Source: Caulobacter vibrioides
Lineage (GTDB): Bacteria > Pseudomonadota > Alphaproteobacteria > Caulobacterales > Caulobacteraceae
NCBI RefSeq assembly: GCF_002310375.3
Contig: NZ_CP023315.3
Span: 2,170,001-2,234,000 of the forward strand
DNA: 64,000 nt
Direction of reading: 5' to 3'
The notes beneath the pieces are model-generated. The model ran no database searches. It saw only the letters and a list, made by a program, of their open reading frames with translations, and had not been told where the DNA came from. The position numbers and the translations under genes are program-made. This document shows, one piece after another, positions 40,689 to 48,705 of this stretch; within the stretch, counting starts at the first letter, position 1; each line of letters begins with the position of its first letter.

Positions 40689-41117
40689 CTAGGCCTTCAA
40701 GCCTTGGCCGCCGATGGGCGTCGTCTCGAAGCGTTGCGGAAAGCCCGCGATGATGGGCCTCGCCTTCGCGATCGCGGCCTGCACCGCCGGCAGCTTCAAC
40801 GAGGCGGCGTGCGCCGCCTTGTCGGTCCAGACCTCCGTGATCCAGATCGCCTCGGGGTTGGTCGGATCCGTGGCGAGCACATAGCTCAGGCAACCGGGCA
40901 TATCCGCCGTTCCCTCGGCAAGGATGGCGAGCAGTTCGTCACGCTTGCCCGGCGCTGCAAGCATCTGACCGATCAAGCCGTACATGGGCGTTCCTCCCGC
41001 CTGAGCCTTTGAAACCGTCGGAAGCGCGACGGCCGCTACGCCGCCGGCCAGGACTTCCCGTCTCCCAAAATCAGTATCGCTCAATCCCGCCCCCTTAGCG
41101 GCGCACCCGTGCGCCAT
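40689..41117 (-). CDS. antibiotic biosynthesis monooxygenase (ABM)-fold protein with Tat signal
   Basis: About 142 residues. A twin-arginine signal (DFGRREVLAGGVAAVALP, ending SKAQA) is followed by a ferredoxin-like ABM domain of about 95 residues (MYGLIGQMLAAPGKRDELLAIL; ITEVWTDKAAHAASL). Exported ABM proteins are usually cofactor-free monooxygenases or of unknown role. Two starts are possible: ATG 41117, used here, or TTG 41084, which has a much better ribosome-binding site (AAGGGGG) and places the twin Arg near residue 8. No operon partner. Confidence 0.75.
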   Translation of the reverse strand: MAHGCAAKGAGLSDTDFGRREVLAGGVAAVALPTVSKAQAGGTPMYGLIGQMLAAPGKRDELLAILAEGTADMPGCLSYVLATDPTNPEAIWITEVWTDKAAHAASLKLPAVQAAIAKARPIIAGFPQRFETTPIGGQGLKA

Positions 41118-41253
41118 TGGCCACAATGCGCGAGCGAGGTTCGAGGCGCCGCGCAAAGTTTTTGCGGACGGACGGACTTGTTCGCGCCGTTTGACTTGAT
41201 AACGCGGTTCTTTTCGTCTGTCCTTCCGCCCTCTTTGAGAGTCGGGGTTTTTC

Positions 41254-42723
41254 ATGATCAGATGGCGTTCCGTGGCGATGGCCACCAGCCTGCTCGCTCT
41301 AGGCCTTTCGGCCTGCGCGACGACCGGGACCGGGGGTCCCGCCAAATCGTCCGCGCCCGCCAAGCCTGCGGAAAAGGCTGAGGTCAAGCCGTTGCCCAAG
41401 GGGCTGGACGGTCAAGCCTCCACGGGTTTCCCGTCGACCTATAAGCCGCTGCCGTCCCGCGCCACCGCGTTCGTCGGCGCCACGGTGCTGACGGCCACCG
41501 GCCAGCAGATCGAAAACGGCGTCGTCTTCGTCTCGGAAGGCAAGATCACTTCGGTCGGCGGTCCGGCGACCCCGATCCCGGCCGACATCGCGGTGATCGA
41601 CGCCAAGGGCAAGTGGATCACGCCCGGCATCGTCGACGCGCACAGCCACCTTGGTGTCTATCCCTCGCCCGGCGTCTCGGCGCGCTCGGACGGCAACGAA
41701 GCCACGGACCCCAACACCGCTCAGGTCTGGTCGGAGCACTCGGTGTGGCCGCAGGACCCGGGCTTCAACCGCGCCCGCGCCGGCGGCGTCACGACTTTGC
41801 TGATCCTCCCGGGCTCGGCCAACCTGTTCGGCGGTCGCTCGGTGACGCTTAAGAACGTGCCGTCGCTGACCATGCAGGGCATGAAGTTCCCCGGCGCGCC
41901 CTATGGCCTGAAGATGGCCTGCGGCGAGAATCCAAAGCGCGTCTATGGCGGCCGTGGCCGCAGCCCCTCGACGGCCATGGCCAACGCCTTTGGCTTCCGT
42001 AAGGCCTGGATCGACGCGGCCGACTACGCCCGCAAGTGGGACGACTACCGCGCCAAGGTCGCCAAGAGCGAGAAGGCCGATGCGCCCAAGCGCGACCTGC
42101 AGATGGAAACCCTGGCCGGCGTCCTAAAGGGCGAAATCCTGGTGCAGAACCACTGCTACCGCGCCGACGAAATGGCCGTGATGATCGATATCGCCAAAGA
42201 GTTTGGCTACAAGATCACGATGTTCCACCACGCGATCGAGAGCTACAAGCTCGCGCCCGTGCTGGCCAAGGAAGAGATCTGCTCGGCCACCTGGGCCTCG
42301 TGGACCGGCTTCAAGATGGAGAGCCTGGACGGCATCGACGCCAACGCCGCCATCCTGGCCAAGAACGGCGCCTGCGTCGTCATCCACTCCGACGATGCGA
42401 TCATGACCCAGCGCCTCAACCAGGAGGCCGCCATCGCCATGACCGCCGGCGCCAAGCTCGGGATCGACATCCCGCGCGCCGAGGCGATCAAGTGGATCAC
42501 CGCCAACCCGGCCAAGGCCATCGGCATCGGCGACAAGACCGGGTCGATCGAACCTGGCAAGGCCGCCGACCTGGTGGTCTGGAGCCGCGACCCCTTCAGC
42601 GTCTACGCCCAGGCCGAGCAGGTCTATGTCGACGGCGCCCTGACCTACGACCGCAAGGACCCGCGCTTCCAGCCCAAGTCCGATTTCGAGCTCGGCCAAG
42701 CCGGCCAAGGAGCGTTCAACTGA
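41254..42723 (+). CDS. amidohydrolase family lipoprotein, catalytically intact
   Basis: 489 residues. Lipoprotein signal with lipobox GLSAC (Cys21), then a linker of about 45 residues rich in Ala, Lys and Pro. The imidazolonepropionase-like amidohydrolase domain has the metal ligands HSH at residues 130-132, later His in NHCYRADE and MFHHAIES, and the catalytic Asp in VIHSDDA. It should act in the periplasm or outer membrane, probably on amide or peptide-like substrates. Its stop overlaps the start of the second amidohydrolase by one base, so the two are made together. Confidence 0.88.
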   Translation: MIRWRSVAMATSLLALGLSACATTGTGGPAKSSAPAKPAEKAEVKPLPKGLDGQASTGFPSTYKPLPSRATAFVGATVLTATGQQIENGVVFVSEGKITSVGGPATPIPADIAVIDAKGKWITPGIVDAHSHLGVYPSPGVSARSDGNEATDPNTAQVWSEHSVWPQDPGFNRARAGGVTTLLILPGSANLFGGRSVTLKNVPSLTMQGMKFPGAPYGLKMACGENPKRVYGGRGRSPSTAMANAFGFRKAWIDAADYARKWDDYRAKVAKSEKADAPKRDLQMETLAGVLKGEILVQNHCYRADEMAVMIDIAKEFGYKITMFHHAIESYKLAPVLAKEEICSATWASWTGFKMESLDGIDANAAILAKNGACVVIHSDDAIMTQRLNQEAAIAMTAGAKLGIDIPRAEAIKWITANPAKAIGIGDKTGSIEPGKAADLVVWSRDPFSVYAQAEQVYVDGALTYDRKDPRFQPKSDFELGQAGQGAFN

Positions 42724-44075
42724 TGATCCGGTCCCTGCTTCTCGCCAGCGCCGCCTGCGCCCTGGCCCTTCCCGCGGCGGCCCAGACGGTCGCCATCGTC
42801 AACGCCCGCATCGAGCCGGTGTCCAGCGCCGCCATTCCGAGCGGGACCCTGGTGATCAAGGACGGCAAGATCGCCGCGCTGGGCGCCAGCGTCTCGGTTC
42901 CGGCCGGCGCTCGCGTCATCGACGCCAAGGGCGGGGTCGTCACCCCCGGCCTCATCGCGCCGTCGTCCAACCTCGGCGCGTCCGAGATCAGCGGCGTTCG
43001 TGAGACCCGCGACGACGCCACCGGCAGCGCCCTGAGCGCAGCCTTCGACATCAGCTACGCCATCAACCCGGCCTCGACCTTCCTGGGCCTGGCCCGCGAC
43101 GGCGGGATCACCGGTTCGGCCGTAACGCCGGTTCTGTCCGGGACCGGCGGCGGCGCGCACCAGCATGCCGACGACGGCGTGGTCGAAGAGATGACCGCCG
43201 GCGCGCATGGCGACGGCGATCCGCCGCTGTTCGGCGGCCAGGCGGCGTTCATCCGCCTGAAGGCCGGCAGCACCGACATCGTCGAGGCCTCCAAACTGGC
43301 CGTCACCGTCTCGCTCGGCGAAAGCGGCGCTCGGGCGGCGGGCGGCTCGCGCGGCGCCAACCTGATCCTGATCCGCTCGGCCCTGGAGGACGCTCGTGCG
43401 TTCGCCAACCGCCGCGCGGCGTTCGAGCAGGGCGCCACCCGCGACTTCGGGCTCTCGCGTCTGGACCTCGCGGCGCTGATCCCGGTCGTCCAGGGCAAGA
43501 CCCCGCTGTTGATCCGCGTCTCTCGCGCCGCCGACATTCGCCAGGCGCTGAAGCTGGCGGCCGAGCAGAAGGTCAAGATCGTCCTCGAAGGCGTCGAGGA
43601 AGGCTGGATGGTCGCCGACGAGATCGCCAAGGCCGGGGTTCCGGTGATCCTGGATCCGCAAGCGTCCCTGCCCGGCAGCTTCGAGACCCTGGGCTCGCGC
43701 CTCGACAACGCCGCCCGGCTGCACGCCGCCGGCGTCACCGTGGCGATCAACGGCTCGCGAGACTTCAACAACCTGCGGCAGGAGCGCCTGAACGCGGGTC
43801 TGGCGGTCGCCAACGGCCTGCCCTACCCGGCGGCGCTGGCCGCCGTGACCCTGGTTCCGGCCAAGATCTGGGGCCAGGCCGATAAGGTCGGGTCGCTCGA
43901 GGTCGGCAAGGTCGCCGACGTGGTCGTTTGGAATGGCGATCCGCTGGAGACGACCAGCTGGCCCACGGCCGTGCTGGTCGGCGGTGTCGAGCAGCCCAAG
44001 GACGGCCGCCACCAGCAGCTGAAGGCTCGCTACGCGGCCAGCGACCAGAACGGCTATCCGCCGGCCTATCGCTAG
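42723..44075 (+). CDS. amidohydrolase-fold protein lacking metal ligands (pseudoenzyme)
   Basis: About 450 residues with a cleaved signal peptide (ending ALPAAAQ at about residue 21). The fold is that of its neighbour: IVNARIEPVSSAAIPSGTL, VVTPGLIAP, then the barrel and the C-terminal KVGSLEVGKVADVVVWNGDPL. The HxH of the first strand is SSN at residues 81-83, the later His region reads VLEGVEEGWMVADE, and the Asp region is NGSRDFNN. All usual zinc-site residues are therefore absent. It starts at TGATG overlapping the upstream gene. It may be a partner or regulatory subunit of the active enzyme. Confidence 0.82.
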   Translation: MIRSLLLASAACALALPAAAQTVAIVNARIEPVSSAAIPSGTLVIKDGKIAALGASVSVPAGARVIDAKGGVVTPGLIAPSSNLGASEISGVRETRDDATGSALSAAFDISYAINPASTFLGLARDGGITGSAVTPVLSGTGGGAHQHADDGVVEEMTAGAHGDGDPPLFGGQAAFIRLKAGSTDIVEASKLAVTVSLGESGARAAGGSRGANLILIRSALEDARAFANRRAAFEQGATRDFGLSRLDLAALIPVVQGKTPLLIRVSRAADIRQALKLAAEQKVKIVLEGVEEGWMVADEIAKAGVPVILDPQASLPGSFETLGSRLDNAARLHAAGVTVAINGSRDFNNLRQERLNAGLAVANGLPYPAALAAVTLVPAKIWGQADKVGSLEVGKVADVVVWNGDPLETTSWPTAVLVGGVEQPKDGRHQQLKARYAASDQNGYPPAYR

Positions 44076-44082
44076 ACGGGAA

Positions 44083-44198
44083 AGCGCCCCCTCCGGCCCT
44101 GCGGGCCACCTCCCCCGTTTCACGGGGGAGGATGCTCTCCTCCTCCCTTGCGAAGCGGGGGAGGTGGCGCGAGGCGAAGCCTCGTGACGGAGGGGGCG
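44083..44198. repeat. intergenic inverted-repeat element, family A copy 1 (before parE)
   Basis: The ends GCGCCCCCTCCG (44083-44094) and CGGAGGGGGCG (44188-44198) are inverted. Inside are nested dyads around ACCTCCCCC and GGGGGAGGTGGCGCG. The same end sequences recur at 46370-46500 on the other side of parE. Confidence 0.8.
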
Positions 44199-44276
44199 TC
44201 CCCAATTTTCTCTTTTCAGGGGAAGGCTGGGCCGCCATACGAGGCCCCCGCGTTCGAATCGCCTAGACTTCCCCTG

Positions 44277-46361
44277 ATGTCCTCCTCCGATAAGACCCCT
44301 TCCCTGTTTGGTGACGACGACGCCCTGGCGCCCGTCCCCGCCGCGCCGTTCAAGGCCAGCGTGGAGCCGCGCGTCGAGCCGACGCCGCGCCCGATCCCGC
44401 CGCCGCCGCCCTCCAAGGCCTCGCCCCCCGGCGAGTACTCGGCCGCCGACATCGAGGTGCTGGAAGGCCTGGAGCCGGTCCGCAAGCGGCCGGGCATGTA
44501 CATCGGCGGCACCGACGAGCGGGCCCTGCACCACCTGTTCGCCGAAGTGCTCGACAACTCGATGGACGAGGCCGTGGCCGGCTTCGCCAAGACCATCGAG
44601 GTCAAGCTCGACGCCGACGGCTTCCTGTCAGTCAAGGACGACGGTCGCGGCATGCCCGTCGACCCGCACCCCAAGTACCCCGGAAAGTCGGCGCTGGAGG
44701 TCATCATGACCGTCCTGCACGCCGGCGGTAAGTTCACGGGCAAGGCCTACGAGACGTCCGGCGGTCTGCACGGCGTCGGCGCCAGCGTCGTCAACGCCCT
44801 GTCCGAACGCGTCGAGGTCACCGTCTGGCGCGACGGCTTCGAGCACCTCCAGGTCTTCTCGCGCGGCAAGCCGCTGGGGCCGATCCAGCAGGTCGCGCCG
44901 TCGAAGAAGAAGGGCACCATGGTGCGCTTCAAGCCCGACGACGAGATCTTCGGCGAGGGGACCAATTTCAAGCCCGCCCGCCTTTACCGCATGGCCCGTT
45001 CGAAGGCCTATCTGTTCCGCGGCGTGCAGATCAAATGGTCCTGCGATCCCTCGCGGATCCATGACCAGACCCCGCCCGAAGCCGTCTTCCACTTCCCCAA
45101 CGGCCTGGCCGACTTCCTGGCCGAGCGGACCAAGGGCCTGACCACGATCACGCCCGAGAGCTTCTCGGGCCGCATCGAGCGCCAGGGCGAGGCCGGCGCC
45201 GTCGAGTGGGCCGTCACCTGGACGCCCCAGGGCTTTGGTGAGCACGACGGCTTCATGCAGTCGTACTGCAACACCGTGCCCACCCCCGAAGGCGGCACCC
45301 ACGAGAGCGGCTTCCGCGCCGCCCTGACCCGCGGCCTCAAGGCCTATGCCGAGCTCAAGGGCGAGAAGCGCGGGACGATCATCACCGCCGACGACGTCGT
45401 CGCCCAGGCCGGAGCCCTGATCTCGGTGTTCATCAAGAACCCCGAGTTCCAGGGCCAGACCAAGGAGAAGCTCTCCACCTCCGAGGCCCAGCGCTTCGTC
45501 GAGGCGTCGTTGCGCGACCCGTTCGACCTGTGGCTGTCGTCCAGCCCCAAGAACGCCCAGGCCCTCTTGGAATTCGTCATCGAGCGGGCCGAGGAGCGCC
45601 TCAAGCGCCGCAAGGACAAGGAGGTCTCCCGCGCCTCGGCGACCCGCAAGCTGCGCCTGCCCGGCAAGCTGGCCGACTGCGCCGGGAGCGCGGTCGACGG
45701 CGCCGAGCTCTTCATCGTCGAAGGCGACTCGGCCGGTGGTTCCGCCAAACAGGCCCGCGACCGCAAGTTCCAGGCGATCCTGCCCCTGCGCGGAAAGATC
45801 CTGAACGTCGCCTCAGCCAGCGGCGAGAAGTTCACCGCCAACAAGGAACTGTCAGACCTGATGCTGGCCCTGGGCGCCCAGGCCGGCGGCAAGTATCGCG
45901 AGGAAGATCTGCGCTACGAGCGGATCATCATCATGACCGACGCCGACGTCGACGGCGCCCACATCGCCTCCCTGTTGATCACCTTCTTCTACCGCACCAT
46001 GCCGGACGTGATCCGCCAGGGGCACCTGTTCCTGGCCCTGCCGCCGCTGTACCGCCTCAGCCACGGCGGCAAGAGCGAGTACGCCCGCGACGACGCCCAC
46101 AAGGACGAGCTCTTGGCCACGGTGTTCAAGGGCAAGAAGCCCGAGATCGGCCGCTTCAAGGGCCTGGGCGAGATGATGGCCTCCCAGCTGAAGGAGACCA
46201 CCATGGACCCCAAAAAGCGCACCCTGGCCCGCGTCACCCTGCCCCGCCACGAGGAAAGCGTCGAAGACCTGGTCGAGACCCTGATGGGCCGCAAACCCGA
46301 ACTGCGCTTCCGGTTCATCCAGGAGAACGCCGAGTTCGCGGCGGCGGATCTGGATCTCTAG
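44277..46361 (+). CDS. parE: DNA topoisomerase IV subunit B
   Basis: 694 residues. A Pro/Ala-rich N-terminal extension (about residues 1-55) precedes the GHKL ATPase (EVLDNSMDEAVAGF; DDGRGMPVD; GGLHGVGASVVNALS). The TOPRIM domain has EGDSAGGSAKQARDR and DADVDGAHIASL and the C-terminal part ends in LRFRFIQENAEF. It decatenates sister chromosomes with ParC. The absence of the GyrB-type insert and the sequence ILPLRGKILNVASA favour ParE over GyrB. Repeats of one family flank it on both sides. Confidence 0.93.
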   Translation: MSSSDKTPSLFGDDDALAPVPAAPFKASVEPRVEPTPRPIPPPPPSKASPPGEYSAADIEVLEGLEPVRKRPGMYIGGTDERALHHLFAEVLDNSMDEAVAGFAKTIEVKLDADGFLSVKDDGRGMPVDPHPKYPGKSALEVIMTVLHAGGKFTGKAYETSGGLHGVGASVVNALSERVEVTVWRDGFEHLQVFSRGKPLGPIQQVAPSKKKGTMVRFKPDDEIFGEGTNFKPARLYRMARSKAYLFRGVQIKWSCDPSRIHDQTPPEAVFHFPNGLADFLAERTKGLTTITPESFSGRIERQGEAGAVEWAVTWTPQGFGEHDGFMQSYCNTVPTPEGGTHESGFRAALTRGLKAYAELKGEKRGTIITADDVVAQAGALISVFIKNPEFQGQTKEKLSTSEAQRFVEASLRDPFDLWLSSSPKNAQALLEFVIERAEERLKRRKDKEVSRASATRKLRLPGKLADCAGSAVDGAELFIVEGDSAGGSAKQARDRKFQAILPLRGKILNVASASGEKFTANKELSDLMLALGAQAGGKYREEDLRYERIIIMTDADVDGAHIASLLITFFYRTMPDVIRQGHLFLALPPLYRLSHGGKSEYARDDAHKDELLATVFKGKKPEIGRFKGLGEMMASQLKETTMDPKKRTLARVTLPRHEESVEDLVETLMGRKPELRFRFIQENAEFAAADLDL

Positions 46362-46369
46362 GACAGGAA

Positions 46370-46500
46370 GCGCCCCCTCCGTCACGCGGCTCCGCCGCGC
46401 GCCACCTCCCCCGTTCCACGGGTGAGGAGGAAACCGTCATCCTCCCCCGCGTGCGGGGGAGGTGGATCGGCGCGGATACGCGACGAGACGGAGGGGGCGC
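46370..46500. repeat. intergenic inverted-repeat element, family A copy 2 (after parE)
   Basis: Perfect 12-bp terminal inverted repeats GCGCCCCCTCCG (46370-46381) and CGGAGGGGGCGC (46489-46500). The inner dyad runs CACCTCCCCC to GGGGGAGGTGG. It shares ends and inner motifs with 44083-44198 and could also fold as a terminator-like structure after parE. Confidence 0.8.
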
Positions 46501-46943
46501 TCCTCTCTACGCACACCCCCGCCGCTTCACGCGATCCCTCGCTGAAGTTCTGGAAAGGGACGCGGAGCGCCGGACATCCGTCCGGAAGAGTTTGATAAAT
46601 ACCGTTTCGACGAAGCCCGACGCTCCGCGCAGCCGTTATCCGCCAGCCTCCCGGGAAGGTGGCCCTGTTCGGGCCTTACCGGGACCCGGGCGCCTCCGTT
46701 TCCGGAAGCCCCCGGCGATCGAAGAGGGACGAACCCTTTCCCCCGACCACGCCGACGGCGGGCGGGTCTGGCCAGCAACCAGATCCCCGGACCGTCCGAG
46801 TACCCCCCTCGAACCTGTCCCCGCTCGACCGCCCCCCGCCGCCGCAAATGGTCGCTGGCCATGCGCCCTTTCCTCGCGACGAGGTGGGTAGAGACTACGA
46901 CAGGTTTTCAAGCCGGGGACGAAACGGCGGAAACGCCCATTGA
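46501..46943. other. hairpin-rich non-coding stretch, unidentified
   Basis: About 440 bases with no credible gene on either strand. Several strong local dyads: CCGGAC-ATCC-GTCCGG near 46570 nested inside GCGGAGCG / CGCTCCGC; GCCC-TGTTC-GGGC near 46663; AGGG-ACGAA-CCCT near 46728; GGTCTGG / CCAGATC near 46765. It could be a structured RNA or decayed repeats. It does not match RNase P RNA, tmRNA, 6S or SRP RNA as I know them. Confidence 0.4.
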
Positions 46944-47130
46944 ATCCCCTCTCTCTGAGAGAGAGGGAGGGGCCCAAGCGAAGCTTGGGAGGGTGAGAGG
47001 TTTCAGCCCTTCCGGACAAGGCAGGGCCTGACAAGCGACTGAAAAGGCGGGATTTTCACGGCCAGCGCCGTAACCACTCACCCTCCCGCCGCTGCGCGGC
47101 GGGCCCCTCCCTCTCTCTAAGAGAGAGGGA
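46944..47130. repeat. large compound inverted repeat (family C) at the 3' end of the EcsC gene
   Basis: The left part (CCTCTCTCTGAGAGAGAGG near 46946, then GGGAGGGTGAG) and the right part (CTCACCCTCCC at 47076-47086, then CCCTCTCTCTAAGAGAGAGGG) are inverted copies. A spacer of about 80 bases separates them. GAATC, a CcrM methylation site, abuts the left end. The last codons and stop of the EcsC gene lie in the right arm. Confidence 0.8.
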
Positions 47131-47857
47131 TTTCATTCCCCGTCCCGATCTGGGGATAAGCCCCCTGCTCGGCCCGCAGGCGATAGGCCATCACCGCCGT
47201 GTGGCCGAGCTTCTCCACCAGGCGCCAGTTGACGATGGCGCCCAGCGGCGCGCCGACCACGGGGATGAACTGGACCAGTTTGGCCAGATCAATGTGGTCG
47301 CGGTACTGCTGCTGGAAGGCCCGCCAGTCGAAGTCGTCCAGGTGGGCCGGGTGGGTCCGCGCGTCCCAGTCGTCCATCGCCGCCAGCACGCCGGCGCGGT
47401 GCTCGCCGTCCGAGAACGCCAGCTCGAAGATGTGCAGGATGAACAAGCGCTCGCTCAGCACCGTGCCGTCATGGCCAAACACCGCGGCGATCTCGAACAA
47501 GAGCTTGATCTTGAAGCTCATCAGCAGCGGAAAATCGGCCGCCGCCAGCAGAAAGCCCCCGGCCCCGGTCACCCCGCCCTCTACGGCGGCCGTCTTCTTC
47601 CAGCCGTCGATCGCCTTGGCCGCATGCGCCCGGCGCTCGTCCAGGGTCAGACCCGTCAATGGCGAGCCGGTCGTAAAGTCCGACCCGACCAGCAGCGCCC
47701 GCGTCATGCCCTCGATGGCGCTGGTGATGGCTGCGTGGACCTTGTCGGGGATGATCTTGTTGATCCGCTGCTGCGCCGCGCGCGCCAGGCCGTTCAGCGG
47801 CCCCGGCGGCTGGGTCATCTCGGCGCGCCAGGCGAGGAGGTCGGGGGAGAGAGTCAT
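47117..47857 (-). CDS. EcsC family protein
   Basis: 246 residues. The EcsC-type core has GVTGAGGFLLAAADFPLLMSFKIKLLFE (about residues 93-120) and the C-terminal motif QFIPVVGAPLGAIVNWRLVEKLGHTAVMAYRLR. The family is widespread but its function is unsettled (named from a Bacillus ABC-transporter operon). The protein has hydrophobic stretches but no clear signal. The final residues NEIPLS are encoded by repeat family C, so the C-terminus was set by the repeat. Repeat families C and D bracket the gene. Confidence 0.85.
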   Translation of the reverse strand: MTLSPDLLAWRAEMTQPPGPLNGLARAAQQRINKIIPDKVHAAITSAIEGMTRALLVGSDFTTGSPLTGLTLDERRAHAAKAIDGWKKTAAVEGGVTGAGGFLLAAADFPLLMSFKIKLLFEIAAVFGHDGTVLSERLFILHIFELAFSDGEHRAGVLAAMDDWDARTHPAHLDDFDWRAFQQQYRDHIDLAKLVQFIPVVGAPLGAIVNWRLVEKLGHTAVMAYRLRAEQGAYPQIGTGNEIPLS

Positions 47858-47871
47858 GGGATGGAGATAGT

Positions 47872-48015
47872 CCTTCTCCCCTTGCGGGAGAAGGTGGCGC
47901 GAAGCGCCGGATGAGGGGTCACGCCGCCCTCGCCCGTCCCTATCGCCGCCGACCCGCCCAGAAACCCCTCATCCGCCCCGCTGCGCGGGCCACCTTCTCC
48001 CGCAAGGGGAGAAGG
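47872..48015. repeat. intergenic inverted repeat, family D copy 1
   Basis: Perfect 27-bp terminal inverted repeats (47872-47898 and 47989-48015) built on CTTCTCCC/GGGAGAAGGTGG. A second inner pair, CGGATGAGGGGT (47908-47919) and ACCCCTCATCCG (47964-47975), lies inside. The same design recurs at 50994-51115. Confidence 0.9.
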
Positions 48016-48033
48016 GTTGGCCGTTCCAAGACC

Positions 48034-48182
48034 CCGACCTCCCCGGCGAATGCCGGGGTCCAGATCGAACCCACTGACTGTGGTGGGTTCGCAAGGCGGC
48101 GAGGCGAGAACGCCCCGACCGCTCCGGATGTATCTGGGCCCCGGCATTGGCTTCGCCGCACTGGCGTGTGGCCGGGGAGGTC
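48034..48182. repeat. intergenic inverted repeat, family E copy 1 (interrupted right arm)
   Basis: The left arm has CCGACCTCCCCGGCGAATGC followed by CGGGGTCC. The right arm CCCCGGCATT...GGCCGGGGAGGTC is split by about 20 extra bases (near 48150-48168). The middle shares CAGATCGAACCCACTGAC with copy 2. Confidence 0.85.
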
Positions 48183-48213
48183 TGATGGTGGGATGAGGCG
48201 CCCGCCCTTCCAC

Positions 48214-48327
48214 CGTCATCCCGCGCGTCATGCGCGGGACCCATGGTTCAGCTTCCCCGTGAGAATATGAGCGATCCCTGCCCGTGCGGCGGACAAATGG
48301 GTCCCGCGCATAAAGCGCGGGATGACG
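48214..48327. repeat. inverted repeat, family F, between the two E copies
   Basis: Arms of 31 bases at the two ends match at 29 positions (CGTCATCCCGCGC ... GCGGGACCCAT and its inverse). Each arm is itself a small hairpin around GCGCGGGA. The loop is about 50 bases. Confidence 0.85.
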
Positions 48328-48341
48328 GGTGTCTTTCGGCT

Positions 48342-48472
48342 CCGACCTCCCCGGCGAATGCCGGGGTCCAGATCGAACCCACTGACCCTGGAGAACCGGT
48401 AGGGCGGCGAGGCGCGAACAACCTAACTGCTTCGGATGAATCTGGGCCCCGGCATTCGCCGGGGAGGTCGGG
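48342..48472. repeat. intergenic inverted repeat, family E copy 2 (intact)
   Basis: Perfect 23-bp arms, from GACCTCCCCGGCGAATGC at the left to GCATTCGCCGGGGAGGTC at the right. The middle is shared with copy 1. It lies about 230 bases before the AT-rich gene. Confidence 0.88.
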
Positions 48473-48555
48473 TTTTGGTTGGGGAGTTCCCTGCCCTGCG
48501 CCCTAAGCGAAGGGAGCCCGCCTTACATCTCACGGCGAGACGATCGCAGGGCTGT

Positions 48556-48628
48556 CCAAGTCACTCAAGGACCGCCCGCCAGGCGGCCGCCGCGCGGCGA
48601 CGCGGAGCGTCGTCCTTGACTGACTTGG
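48556..48628. repeat. 17-bp inverted repeat upstream of the AT-rich gene
   Basis: CCAAGTCACTCAAGGAC (48556-48572) and GTCCTTGACTGACTTGG (48612-48628) are inverted with one mismatch. The 39-base GC-rich loop itself folds (CGCC...GGCG; GCCGCGCGGC). It ends 77 bases before the gene's ATG and the right arm contains TTGACT, a possible -35. Confidence 0.75.
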
Positions 48629-48705
48629 TCAGTCCTGCACGCTGCAGCCTTCGGGAGAGTAAAGGGCGAGAGTGCGCGGGGACGCGTGGCCTACAGGGAG
48701 GCGAA

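Noticed and set aside
38254..40893. An 879-codon open frame antisense to the TonB-dependent receptor
   Set aside because: Same shadow effect; composition rich in Arg, Gly, Val and Asp from reversed codons, no motif.
42645..44534. A 629-codon frame antisense to the second amidohydrolase
   Set aside because: Shadow of third-position GC bias crossing repeats; no start signal or homology pattern.
46659..46943. A 94-codon plus-strand frame with GTG start in the hairpin-rich stretch
   Set aside because: Pro/Arg-rich, no ribosome-binding site at proper spacing, weak third-position bias, and overlapping nested dyads.
48243..48506. An 87-codon frame between the EcsC gene and the AT-rich gene
   Set aside because: It runs through repeats F and E2; the frame is set by repeat sequence.
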